From NCBI GenBank assembly GCA_013152945.1, contig JAADFL010000092.1:1-41033 (forward strand): 41,033 nt of DNA. The letters are read 5' to 3'. The stretch comes from Deltaproteobacteria bacterium (GTDB lineage: Bacteria; Myxococcota_A; JAADFL01). Positions 18,590 through 26,684 of the stretch are shown here, piece after piece. Within the stretch, counting starts at the first letter, position 1. Every line of letters starts with the position of its first letter. The notes under the pieces are model-generated. The model had not been told where the DNA came from and ran no database searches. It saw only the letters and a list, made by a program, of their open reading frames with translations. The translations under genes were made by a program, and so were the position numbers.

Positions 18590-20023
18590 ATGTCCAGTCG
18601 AACAACAATATTGATCCTTACAACAATGCTTGTCTTGTCTTCGGGGTGCGAGGAGTCTCTGTTCAACGAAATAGACTCGCCTGATTCGAGCAAGCTCAAG
18701 GTACTTTCGTCGTTTGCAGTCACGCTTCAAAGGGATGGAGGCCTCGGAACCGATGATAAACCGCTCCCTGCAGGCAATGAACCGACAGCCTTCACCTTGT
18801 CGGCGGCCGCCCTGCTTACGGATGGTTCGGTGCTCACATCTTTTAACCGTAAAGTCGCGATATCCGTCGAGCCCGGCAAGCTTTCAGCAGATTCACCGAA
18901 AGAGGCGAAATTCGTCAACGGGATTCTCAAAGAAGTGAATGTTTCAGTTCTCCAGGCCTTTGGACCCACGAGGATATGGGTCGAAGACACATTGGGTACA
19001 AGCGGCAGCTATGTTACGGGCGTGAGCGAGGGAATAATATTCAGCCCGGCGACGATACAATCAGTCCAGGAGTGTGATCGTGACAATGATCCTGTCTGCA
19101 ACGGGAAATCACCCAATTTTTTCCCTTCTCCGCTGAGGGATAAGTTCGTCAAGATGTACAGAAGCCGAAAATGCGGAGATCTCGTGGTAACGAACGTTAC
19201 GTCCGAAGGCTTTTTCGTAACTGATACATCCCAGGGTGAGTGTCCCGGCGCCGGGAACCAGGAACATGCCTTTGGTCATATATATGTATACAACCATTCC
19301 AGGCCGGAAGGGTTGCAGCGTGGTGACCGTCTGTGGTCGCTGGCAGGAAATGTGAGCGAGTTCTTCGGCCTCACCGAATTGGGATTCCCGACCTGGGAAA
19401 AGAAACCTTGTAACGAGAGAGTGGAGGGAGATACCTGGTACGAATGCAGGGGCGTGGTATCGAACAGTTCGCCGGACAACCCGGAAGATTATGCAGGTGG
19501 CGGGGGATATGTCGATTGTCCGCCTGGAAAGAAATGCTGTCCTCCGGACGAAATGCTGTTGGATATGGAAACGCCGGAATGCTCCGGTTCTGTATGCTAT
19601 GAAGCCGAGTGTGTGCCGTTCAATTGCAAAGGAACATCCTGTGGGCCGGGACAGGTATGCATGAAAGGGCGCTGTGAGGACAATCCCTATCTGCCTCCAC
19701 CGGTAATAGTGGAACCATCCAGGGTAAAGTCTCACTGGGAAATGGAAAAGCTCGAGGGCGCACTTGTGAAAATCGAAAATGTTGTTATTCAGCCTATCGA
19801 TTCCTCTGATTACGATCAATATGGTCAATGGAAGGTGATGATGTCGGATGGAAAAACCAAGATCACAATCGTAAGCCGTGAAACGGTCCCGAGCTTTCAT
19901 CCCGAACAGGAAACAGGCGCCTGCATCGACATAACGGGAAATCTTCGTTTCCACAGTGTTCCAAGGTGGCTTATCTATCCGCGTGACGATGTGGACATAC
20001 AAGAGGCAAAGGGCTGTCAATAA
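18590..20023 (+). CDS. OB-fold lipoprotein with Cys-rich insert
   Basis: A 477-residue lipoprotein with lipobox LSSGC (Cys20). An Ig-like beta domain (about 30-140) is followed by a first OB-like domain (about 145-265: GDLVVTNVTSEGFFVTD, RGDRLWSLAGNVSEFFGLTEL) similar to the domain in the lipoprotein at 15676. A Cys-rich segment (about 290-370: CPPGKKCCPP, CKGTSCGPGQVC) comes next, then a second OB-like domain (about 380-470: EGALVKIENVVI, ITGNLRF, PRDDVDI). No catalytic site is seen. The ATG at 18590 follows AAGGAGTGAAGACC, five bases after the nucleotidase stop, so the genes are in one operon. It probably binds nucleic acid or nucleotides, or docks the nucleotidase (inference). Confidence 0.75.
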   Translation: MSSRTTILILTTMLVLSSGCEESLFNEIDSPDSSKLKVLSSFAVTLQRDGGLGTDDKPLPAGNEPTAFTLSAAALLTDGSVLTSFNRKVAISVEPGKLSADSPKEAKFVNGILKEVNVSVLQAFGPTRIWVEDTLGTSGSYVTGVSEGIIFSPATIQSVQECDRDNDPVCNGKSPNFFPSPLRDKFVKMYRSRKCGDLVVTNVTSEGFFVTDTSQGECPGAGNQEHAFGHIYVYNHSRPEGLQRGDRLWSLAGNVSEFFGLTELGFPTWEKKPCNERVEGDTWYECRGVVSNSSPDNPEDYAGGGGYVDCPPGKKCCPPDEMLLDMETPECSGSVCYEAECVPFNCKGTSCGPGQVCMKGRCEDNPYLPPPVIVEPSRVKSHWEMEKLEGALVKIENVVIQPIDSSDYDQYGQWKVMMSDGKTKITIVSRETVPSFHPEQETGACIDITGNLRFHSVPRWLIYPRDDVDIQEAKGCQ

Positions 20024-20042
20024 TCAGTAAGGGAGTTATCAA

Positions 20043-21593
20043 ATGCAGACTCGTCCCTTGACAAGAATGTGGATATTTTCGTTTTTTGTTCTGTGTTATT
20101 TCCTGCCGCACATGGCTGTTGCCGGCGACTTCATGGACGTGAGGCTTTCATTCAAGTTCTTTGATGACGATTTTCTCCATGATTCAAAGGACGGCAGCCC
20201 GGGTATAGAGTTCGGAAGGGACGATTACTTGCTGCCAAGCGAGGCCTTTGGGAGCAAGTACACGGGAAGGGAAACCCAGGCCAGGCTGGTTCTGTACAAG
20301 AAGCTCGATGATCTCTGGCCGCGTCTTGTTACGGAAGCCGCCATCGTGTTGCGTTACAACGTGTTCGTCCCGGAAAGTGGAAAGGCATCCAATGCCGCTG
20401 TTGGCGTGGAGGATGACGGCTCGTACATCAGAGTTGCATATGCTTTCGATGATAGTAAGAAACCGCCGAGCCTGGCATTGGTGTTGTTTCCGTTCAGCTC
20501 CGACCGGTTCAGGCTGGGATATACCTATGACATCACTTGGGGCGGTCCTGATGCCTTCATAGAGGCGCAACGGGTGAGGCCTACCACGGGAGCCAAGCTC
20601 GAATACAAGAATGGTGAGAACTATGCTTTTGTGGGAGCCAAGTCAACAGAGGTGAACGTCAAACGTATCGGCCAGGGAGAAATTTCCACACCCGAGGTCA
20701 GGTGGGGCGGCCTGGCAGGCGGCGGGTACGATATCCTTGATATGGTCTTGCTGGAAGCAGGATGCGGGTATTTCAACAGGGGTGCTTTCACGCGGGAAAA
20801 TCCGGTCATGGGCAAGCCCATGCATTCATGGGGAATATCCGCCCGGGCAACTTATCATCTTGGTCAAAAGGTAGGACTTCCGGTCGACTTCAGGTTGTAC
20901 AGGAACAACCCGGAGGCCATCGAAGAGGCTGTCAAACCTGAAAAGCAAGCGTCGTTCGGCCTGATGGCCGGAATAGAGTACACGCACTTGGAACAGGTCC
21001 TGATCGACCCGGTCGTGTCCGGCGGAACTTCATGGCAGCCGGCTAATGCAGGCAACATTTTCATGAGGTTGAGACTTTGGAATTTCAGGGTCACCCTGGA
21101 CATGGTCTATAGGGATGTGGCCTTCCTTCAGTTCGATCAACCCAGTTTCGAAACCGAAACCGACTTTCATCCGGACTTCAAGCTGAAGCCCGAGCTTTTT
21201 GCTGTGGCCGGCGTGGATTACCATTTCGAGAGCATTCATGTGACACCGGGTCTGCTCCTGTCATACCAGAGACCTGCCAGTGTAAGCCTTCCGTCATTGA
21301 AAACGGAAGGAATGCAACCAATCGAAAAACCCACCGTGGTCGTCAGAAACCGGGGTGATTGGGATATCCTTCCCGCCGGTGACAGTGTGACCGCCATCTT
21401 GTCCAGCAAGCTGACTCTCAAGGTGCAATTGTCGAGCATGCTCACGGTTCTTGCAGAAGCATATCTGGCTATAGACAACAACAAGACACGCTATACATTG
21501 AAAGGCGGTGATTCCAATCCGGCGACGTGGACCAGGATTTACCAGGATCCTTACATATTCGGAGCAGGAATTATCTTTTTCGCCAAATTTTGA
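20043..21593 (+). CDS. Outer-membrane beta-barrel protein
   Basis: A 516-residue exported protein. A Sec signal peptide (MQTRPLTRMW start, cleavage near AVAG at about 28) is followed by alternating amphipathic beta strands throughout. It ends in IFFAKF, with the C-terminal Phe typical of proteins inserted by the Bam complex. It resembles porin or carboxyl-gated channel architectures, but no subfamily is recognised. The ATG has GGGAG upstream and lies 19 bases after the OB-fold lipoprotein stop. As the last gene of the lipoprotein and nucleotidase operon, it may carry the breakdown products across the outer membrane (inference). Its 3' end overlaps the oppositely directed protease gene by 23 bases. 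Confidence 0.8.
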   Translation: MQTRPLTRMWIFSFFVLCYFLPHMAVAGDFMDVRLSFKFFDDDFLHDSKDGSPGIEFGRDDYLLPSEAFGSKYTGRETQARLVLYKKLDDLWPRLVTEAAIVLRYNVFVPESGKASNAAVGVEDDGSYIRVAYAFDDSKKPPSLALVLFPFSSDRFRLGYTYDITWGGPDAFIEAQRVRPTTGAKLEYKNGENYAFVGAKSTEVNVKRIGQGEISTPEVRWGGLAGGGYDILDMVLLEAGCGYFNRGAFTRENPVMGKPMHSWGISARATYHLGQKVGLPVDFRLYRNNPEAIEEAVKPEKQASFGLMAGIEYTHLEQVLIDPVVSGGTSWQPANAGNIFMRLRLWNFRVTLDMVYRDVAFLQFDQPSFETETDFHPDFKLKPELFAVAGVDYHFESIHVTPGLLLSYQRPASVSLPSLKTEGMQPIEKPTVVVRNRGDWDILPAGDSVTAILSSKLTLKVQLSSMLTVLAEAYLAIDNNKTRYTLKGGDSNPATWTRIYQDPYIFGAGIIFFAKF

Positions 21594-23670
21594 ACAATCC
21601 CAGGACCAGTCCGAAGAACAACAGTCCCGCAATGTTCGAAGAAGAATTACCGGCAGCGGAACATCCACTGCCTGAACCCGGATGAGAATCGGAATCTGTG
21701 TCCGTGTCCGCGTCCGTGTCTACATCGGTATCTCCACCAGCCTTCCTGCACACGTCGTTTTGACACATGAACCCGTTTGGACAAGCAATCATGTCGCATC
21801 TTCTGGTACAGACCTTGTCCATGCAAAGGCCGCTCTGGCATTCTGCACCATTGGAACAGGCCTGTCCGAAATCCTTGCCCCCGTTGGGAAGACAGAGATC
21901 GCCGCGGTAAGTGCTCTCGCATGTCCACGAATCAGGACAGCCCACCATCTCGCAAGACCTGGTGCAGAAGTTTTCGTTGTCCTTTGAATAACAGATGCCG
22001 GATTCACATTGCTGGTCTGAAAGACAGTTTTCTCCAAGCCCCTTCTTTTTCGGGCCTGTGTCCGTGCCCGTATCCGTATCCGTGTCCGTGTCCGTGTCCG
22101 TGTCGGCATCTGTATCCGCATCGGCATCTGTATCCATATCAACATCCGTATCAACATCCGTATCGACATCCGTATCAGCATCCCCTGATGCGTGAAAACA
22201 AAACTGGCCTGCAGATACCTTGACACAATCAAAGCCTGCCGGACAGCCTATCATGTCACACTTTTGGGAGCAGTATAAAAAGGCTCCATTGGCAATGCAC
22301 TCCCCGGTTTTGCAATCAATTGCCTTGGTGCATGATTCACCCAGTGACTTGTCACCACGCGGCAGGCAGTGCGCAGTATCAATGTCGAAACAAAACTGGT
22401 CCTTGGGGCAATCCGAGTCATTGTTACATGTCCTGAAGCACTTGTGATAATCGCAATAAAGGCCGTTTTCACAGTCGGATGTCGAATCACATGGTTCACC
22501 TTCCTTGGCCTTGGGACCGGTCGACGGATAACACGTGCCATCGTCTGAACCTGCAAACGGCCTGCATTCGTACCCTGCCGGGCACTTGTCGTTGGAGGCG
22601 GTGCAATTCATGCTGCAGAACTTGCCGTTCGTTGAACTGTTGCAGATGCCGCTGGCGCAGTCGGCACCAGAATCACAATCATCGCCGAAGGGCTTGTCAT
22701 GGTTTCCACTGTCAAACCAGCAGTAATACGATCCGCCGGGCGTACCGCACCTATATCCGTTTGGGCATGGATTCGAGGCTGAGCAGGATCTTGAACACAT
22801 GGACCGCTGGGCGTCGGCAATGCACTTTCCCGACTTGCATTGGTCATCGGAATAACATCTTTCTCCAAAATCGAGTTCAGTCGCCGGCTTGATGTAATTC
22901 CCGAGAAAATTCCAGTTGGGAGCCGTTTGTCCGTAATACGCGTACCGCACACAGGATTGTTCGGACGTGGAAGCAGTGCCCAGCACGGTTGGTTCGCCGT
23001 GTAACATATATAGAGCCGGGCCGCCGGAGTCGCCGGAGCAGATGCCGGTGGAACCCTTGCCGTTGACCTCGATGTATGCGCTGGGCATTGCCGTCACCTG
23101 TAATGTCGTCCAGTACCGGTATGTGTTTTGTTGTGCATTCGGGTTGGTTATTCCATAGCCCACGGCCTGAAGATAGTTGCCTGAAAGATCGAGACTCTCG
23201 GTATTTACGGCAAGCGGAGTCACCCATGTAGGCACGTCTTTCTGTAACAATACCACGGCCACATCGTGGTCACCCCACTGGCTGCCCGAGTAACTCGGGT
23301 TGGCATGCCACTCGGTGGCGCTCGATGACCAGCGGGCACTCGAATAATCTTCACCGATGAAGAAGGTAACATCCTGGATATTCGATTCCTTTACGCAATG
23401 GGACGCAGTGAGAACCACGTTGGCTCCGACGACCGTGCCGGTGCAGGCCGCGCCGTACCCGCCGCCCATGTACATCTGCAAGGCGCCGATAGCTGCCTTT
23501 TGTCCCTCCGTAAGCTGTACAACCGACGAGTCGAAGTTGGTCGAGCCGTTTACAATGGCACCTTGTTTCCAGGCCAACCTGCCTTGGTCCGGCCCGCAAG
23601 CCATGAAAAATGTAATGGCAGTTAGGGCTGAAAGCTTGATGAAGCGGGATTTGACTCTGTTTCTTTGCAT
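21571..23670 (-). CDS. Trypsin-fold serine protease with Cys-rich repeats, Asp-Thr spacers and MYXO-CTERM-like tail
   Basis: A 699-residue exported protein. The lipobox-like FFMAC (Cys25) is followed by IVNG (39-42), an activation-type N-terminus. The S1 protease triad is His91 (TASHC), Asp136 (HDVAVV) and Ser215 (GDSGGP). Residue 209, which sets specificity in chymotrypsin numbering (189), is Gly rather than Asp, so Arg/Lys cleavage is unlikely. Five or more Cys-rich modules follow (C.SD.QC.SG.C..., about 270-640), broken by a 42-residue Asp-Thr tract and a shorter one near the end. The tail is GSGCSAAG, a hydrophobic helix and WRKR, like the MYXO-CTERM sorting signal. ATG 23670 is chosen because GGAGG lies 10 bases upstream. 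The 22-base gap after the secreted-protein gene suggests co-transcription. Confidence 0.88.
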   Translation of the reverse strand: MQRNRVKSRFIKLSALTAITFFMACGPDQGRLAWKQGAIVNGSTNFDSSVVQLTEGQKAAIGALQMYMGGGYGAACTGTVVGANVVLTASHCVKESNIQDVTFFIGEDYSSARWSSSATEWHANPSYSGSQWGDHDVAVVLLQKDVPTWVTPLAVNTESLDLSGNYLQAVGYGITNPNAQQNTYRYWTTLQVTAMPSAYIEVNGKGSTGICSGDSGGPALYMLHGEPTVLGTASTSEQSCVRYAYYGQTAPNWNFLGNYIKPATELDFGERCYSDDQCKSGKCIADAQRSMCSRSCSASNPCPNGYRCGTPGGSYYCWFDSGNHDKPFGDDCDSGADCASGICNSSTNGKFCSMNCTASNDKCPAGYECRPFAGSDDGTCYPSTGPKAKEGEPCDSTSDCENGLYCDYHKCFRTCNNDSDCPKDQFCFDIDTAHCLPRGDKSLGESCTKAIDCKTGECIANGAFLYCSQKCDMIGCPAGFDCVKVSAGQFCFHASGDADTDVDTDVDTDVDMDTDADADTDADTDTDTDTDTDTGTDTGPKKKGLGENCLSDQQCESGICYSKDNENFCTRSCEMVGCPDSWTCESTYRGDLCLPNGGKDFGQACSNGAECQSGLCMDKVCTRRCDMIACPNGFMCQNDVCRKAGGDTDVDTDADTDTDSDSHPGSGSGCSAAGNSSSNIAGLLFFGLVLGLFKIWRKR
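22057..22182 (-). repeat. Hexanucleotide tract encoding Asp-Thr, in a protease linker
   Basis: Forty-two residues of Asp-Thr with Val, Ala and Met variants, between Cys-rich modules of the protease. A shorter related tract (GGDTDVDTDAD) lies just before the C-terminal sorting signal at about 21675-21735. Here the spacer is internal and not next to a lipid anchor. Confidence 0.9.
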
Positions 23671-23692
23671 TTTTGAGATTCCTCCATGAAAA

Positions 23693-24403
23693 CTAGTTAT
23701 TGTCTCTTGCTCTTGGTTTGTCACCAACCGCTTGCCTGACTTGGTTGATTAAATCTTCCAACTTCAATTCTGCAGGAGCCATCCTGTATCTATTCCCCTG
23801 AGGTGATACTTTTCCAACTGTGTACACGCCGTCATTATCTTTTTTATCGTCCCCGGCCGTGGTCGTTGATGCAGGAGATGATTTTGCAGGGGATGATATA
23901 AATATAGCGCCTGAAAGCTCGTGGATTGCAAAGAAATCGTTTGTGCCTGTGCTCTTTTTTTCAATCCGGTAGATTCCCTGCGCCATGCCTCTGGTGACAT
24001 AGACCGTGCTGTTTTTTTCCCGGGTTTCAATGTTTCGGATCTTTTTAAGGAAAAGGACATAGCTTTTACCGATTTCGAGTTTTCCACTGCCTGGAACAGC
24101 CATGCCGATCTTACCAAGAATCCCACCCAATTTTCTGACCAAAACAGGGCCGTCATGTATCTTGCCGGATATTACTTGTTTAACTTCAAGCCTGTAATCG
24201 GTATATATTCTTTTTTGATCCTTGCCCCAGAAACTTCGGGCGGTTTGTATACGGCAAATAACTACAGCGTCGGACCCCAGCACAAGATCCGCCAGGGTAA
24301 GTGGAATCATGACTGCCGCATTGCCTGCAGCAGATGAAATGAAAATTATTATGAATATTGCAGCCAGAGACCTGCGAATAACCTTGATTATTATTTCCAC
24401 CAT
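23693..24403 (-). CDS. Secreted protein of unknown function upstream of the protease
   Basis: A 236-residue protein with a signal peptide (basic start, hydrophobic stretch about 12-25, cleavage near AAGNAA). The mature part opens IPLTLADLVLGSDAVV and continues with a beta-rich segment (SFWGKDQKRIYTDYRLEV, VISGKIHDGPVLVRKLGG). Short secreted proteins with this 'LADLV..SD.VV' opening occur in myxobacteria (from memory), but I know no function. The C-terminal third has a Ser/Thr/Ala linker (SSPASTTTAGDD) and a charged helix. The ATG at 24403 follows AAAGGGCGCAACAAC; the frame extends to 24529 but would bury the signal peptide. It probably forms an operon with the protease and could be its partner or inhibitor (inference). 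Confidence 0.65.
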   Translation of the reverse strand: MVEIIIKVIRRSLAAIFIIIFISSAAGNAAVMIPLTLADLVLGSDAVVICRIQTARSFWGKDQKRIYTDYRLEVKQVISGKIHDGPVLVRKLGGILGKIGMAVPGSGKLEIGKSYVLFLKKIRNIETREKNSTVYVTRGMAQGIYRIEKKSTGTNDFFAIHELSGAIFISSPAKSSPASTTTAGDDKKDNDGVYTVGKVSPQGNRYRMAPAELKLEDLINQVRQAVGDKPRARDNN

Positions 24404-24559
24404 GTTGTTGCGCCCTTTCCTCTGGCAAAAGACTTGTAGAAAATATTCCCGCTTTTTTATGTGACGGTCAAGGTGTAAGAGGCGATTTTTAGGTGTATAT
24501 ACTACAGCGCTTAAAAAACATGCATCCAAAACCTGATTTTTTATGCTATTATTTGATAC

Positions 24560-26200
24560 ATGAATGCCGGATCAAATAGGGCGGATAAGAAATATTTAAA
24601 AATAAGATATTTAAAAAACTGCATATTGCTCGGCTCGTTGCTGTTCGGATTTTTTTTGTTCCCGTGTACGCAGGGATGCGGGGATGAACCTGCGGACAAG
24701 CGCCTGGACGGTAAAGAAGAGTTTCGGGAACCGAAAGAATTTTCAGGCATGGATAAAGAAATGCATAAAGAGCATGCAGTGGAATTACACGAGGCCTTTG
24801 AGGCCGGGAGGGATGCAGATTCAATCGAGTCCTATGGTGATGCGGATTCTGTGGAAACACATGATCAAATATTCGAAGAAGTGGCGGATTCATTATATGA
24901 AACCGATGAAGGTGCAGCAGAATCAATAAAAGGAGAACAGGACACGGAAAGCCATGAGATAGAACCGAGATGCAGACAAAACGATGATCCGTTGAAATTC
25001 TTGTCTATAGACAAAGACCTTGTTCCTGGTGGCGACCTGCAAAAGAGTACGGCCCAATCACGGCTGGATTCTGATTGCATGGCAATTGGATTTTCGTTCG
25101 TTGCTGCAAAGGGTATGACACTGGAAGCAAAGTTGACGCCCCTTGGGGGCGCCCGATTTGCCCCCAGGCTGCAGGTGTTCGATACATTTGCAATCTCAAA
25201 GAGAGGGCCGGCCGCCATTCTTGCCCAGGATATGTCTGCGCCCGGCCATGCTGCAGATGTGTCTTTCCAGGTTCCATGGTCGGGGGAGCATGTACTGGTT
25301 GTCTCATCTGCCGATCTTCATGGCCATGGAACTTTTGCAATCGAGGTTCACTGCACGGACGGATGTTCCCTTTCCGCCACCAGGTATCCCATTGTCCTGC
25401 TTCACGGCATTGCTGGATGGAAAGGCGGGCTGTTGAACGTGGTCGATTACTTCTTCGAGGTTCAGGATACCCTGATAAAAGACGGATACGATGTTTATGC
25501 ACCGGTTTCGGCTTCTTTTAACGATCAAAACGTAAGAGCCGTGCAATTCGCGGGTCAAATCGACGATATATTGGCTTCCACCGGCGCAGTAAAGGTCAAC
25601 CTGGTGGCGCACAGCCAAGGAGGCCTGGACGGTAGGTACATCATCAGTTCCATGGGTTACGGGGATCGTGTGTCGGCATTGGTGACCGTCTCCACTCCAC
25701 ACAAAGGGACATCCATCGCCGATGCAATCATGGGCCTGGTTCCGGGTCTTGCCCAGGATATGATAGCGCCTGTTGTGGACTTCATCGGAAAACTACTTGG
25801 CACAGGTGACGAGCAGGATATTAAGGCGGCCATGAAAGTTCTTACAACAGATTATGTCCGGAACGTGTTCAACCCGGCCAATCCGGATGATCCGAGGGTG
25901 TTGTATTTCAGTTTTGCCGGCCATACGTGCGGCAAAGCGGATATCATCTGCCAGGTACGAAATAACGGTGAATCGGTTGATCCGATCCTGATAGCCTCTT
26001 TCAGGATAATGCAGATTCTGGAAGGAGACAACGACGGGCTGGTAGGAGTGGAGAGCGCCAAGTACGGCAATTTTCTCGGCCTGCTTTCTGCTGACCACTG
26101 GGACGAGATAGGACAGCTTGCCGATGTGGTCAATCTTTCTTTCAACCACAAGAAATTCTACGAGGATATAGCGGCAATGCTTGCAAAAATGGGTTTCTAG
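24560..26200 (+). CDS. Triacylglycerol lipase (bacterial family I type) on an acidic spacer, exported
   Basis: A 546-residue exported protein with a signal peptide and candidate lipidation Cys40 (TQGC; Cys36 is less likely). An acidic, repeat-poor spacer (about 42-135, rich in Glu and Asp) and a PPC-like beta domain (about 140-270) lead to a true-lipase domain (about 275-546). Motifs: PIVLLHGIAG (oxyanion loop), VAHSQGGLDGRY with nucleophile Ser352, DNDGLVG with Asp492, and ADHWDEI with His513. Asp516 in DHWDE matches the calcium site of Pseudomonas LipA. It should hydrolyse long-chain triglycerides or esters outside the cell. No dedicated foldase gene is nearby. ATG 24560 has only a weak ribosome site. 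It diverges from the secreted-protein gene, with 156 bases between the starts. Confidence 0.85.
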   Translation: MNAGSNRADKKYLKIRYLKNCILLGSLLFGFFLFPCTQGCGDEPADKRLDGKEEFREPKEFSGMDKEMHKEHAVELHEAFEAGRDADSIESYGDADSVETHDQIFEEVADSLYETDEGAAESIKGEQDTESHEIEPRCRQNDDPLKFLSIDKDLVPGGDLQKSTAQSRLDSDCMAIGFSFVAAKGMTLEAKLTPLGGARFAPRLQVFDTFAISKRGPAAILAQDMSAPGHAADVSFQVPWSGEHVLVVSSADLHGHGTFAIEVHCTDGCSLSATRYPIVLLHGIAGWKGGLLNVVDYFFEVQDTLIKDGYDVYAPVSASFNDQNVRAVQFAGQIDDILASTGAVKVNLVAHSQGGLDGRYIISSMGYGDRVSALVTVSTPHKGTSIADAIMGLVPGLAQDMIAPVVDFIGKLLGTGDEQDIKAAMKVLTTDYVRNVFNPANPDDPRVLYFSFAGHTCGKADIICQVRNNGESVDPILIASFRIMQILEGDNDGLVGVESAKYGNFLGLLSADHWDEIGQLADVVNLSFNHKKFYEDIAAMLAKMGF

Positions 26201-26218
26201 GGGAACCTGGCCGGCTTA

Positions 26219-26257
26219 GCGCGTGTGTCCAGTCCCCGCGCGCGTGTGTCCAGTCCC
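26219..26257. repeat. Two tandem copies of an 18-bp GCGCGTGTGTCCAGTCCC unit
   Basis: The copies are at 26219-26236 and 26240-26257 with a 21-base period and perfect identity. They lie just after the lipase stop codon. Confidence 0.8.
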
Positions 26258-26328
26258 AGGTTAATGATGGGTCTAATAAATTTGTTCAATTATATCATCC
26301 AATTGTGTGGGGTCCGGAAAACGGGTCT

Positions 26329-26368
26329 CGCACATCCCATTACCTTGGGTTATTGATGTGCGCTTTTT
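26329..26368 (+). terminator. Probable intrinsic terminator after the lipase gene
   Basis: An 8-bp perfect stem, CGCACATC (26329-26336) with GATGTGCG (26355-26362), has an 18-base loop and is followed by CTTTTT. It lies about 130 bases after the lipase stop, so the lipase transcript would end here and the thiamine operon would need its own promoter. Confidence 0.45.
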
Positions 26369-26543
26369 AAAGCACCGGGTAATCGTACAAAGGGCCGCAA
26401 TCCGGCAAAAGCGCAATGTCCAGGCAGGCCCATGGCCGAGATAGAGAGCTTGTGCATAATTGTCCAGGCAAGCGTTATGGTCGACAGCGCTATTTGGCAA
26501 AGGCTACAACGCAAGGTTATTGCAGGGGAATTACAGGGCCGTT

Positions 26544-26556
26544 AAAATCAACCTGG
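26544..26556 (+). repeat. AAAATCAACCTGG dispersed motif, copy 3
   Basis: The motif continues GTGGGGAA, matching the flank of copy 1 (GTGGGGAG on the minus strand). It is about 130 bases upstream of thiG. Confidence 0.6.
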
Positions 26557-26684
26557 GTGGGGAAACAAAGGGAAACAAAAATCCCACCTTACTCCCCCCT
26601 GGCTCTTAAGAGCTGTATCTGTTCGTTCTTCCTTGACCCGCAATCCCGGGGGACCTACACTTTGTTGCTGCTGGAGGGCTCTAA

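Larger units (their letters stand above)
26201..26684. other. Intergenic region between lipase and thiG
   Basis: No gene is supported. It holds the tandem GCGCGTGTGTCCAGTCCC repeat (26219-26257), a probable terminator (26329-26368) and copy 3 of the AAAATCAACCTGG motif (26544-26556). I found no TPP-riboswitch core (no CTGAGA element and no matching ACCTGATCTGGATAATGCC-type block) ahead of the thiamine operon. Confidence 0.55.

Noticed and set aside
19109-20020. 303-residue minus-strand frame
   Set aside because: It is the shadow of the OB-fold lipoprotein, which has a lipobox, a ribosome site and conserved domain patterns.
26201-26684. TPP riboswitch before thiG
   Set aside because: No CTGAGA element or second conserved block was found by eye.
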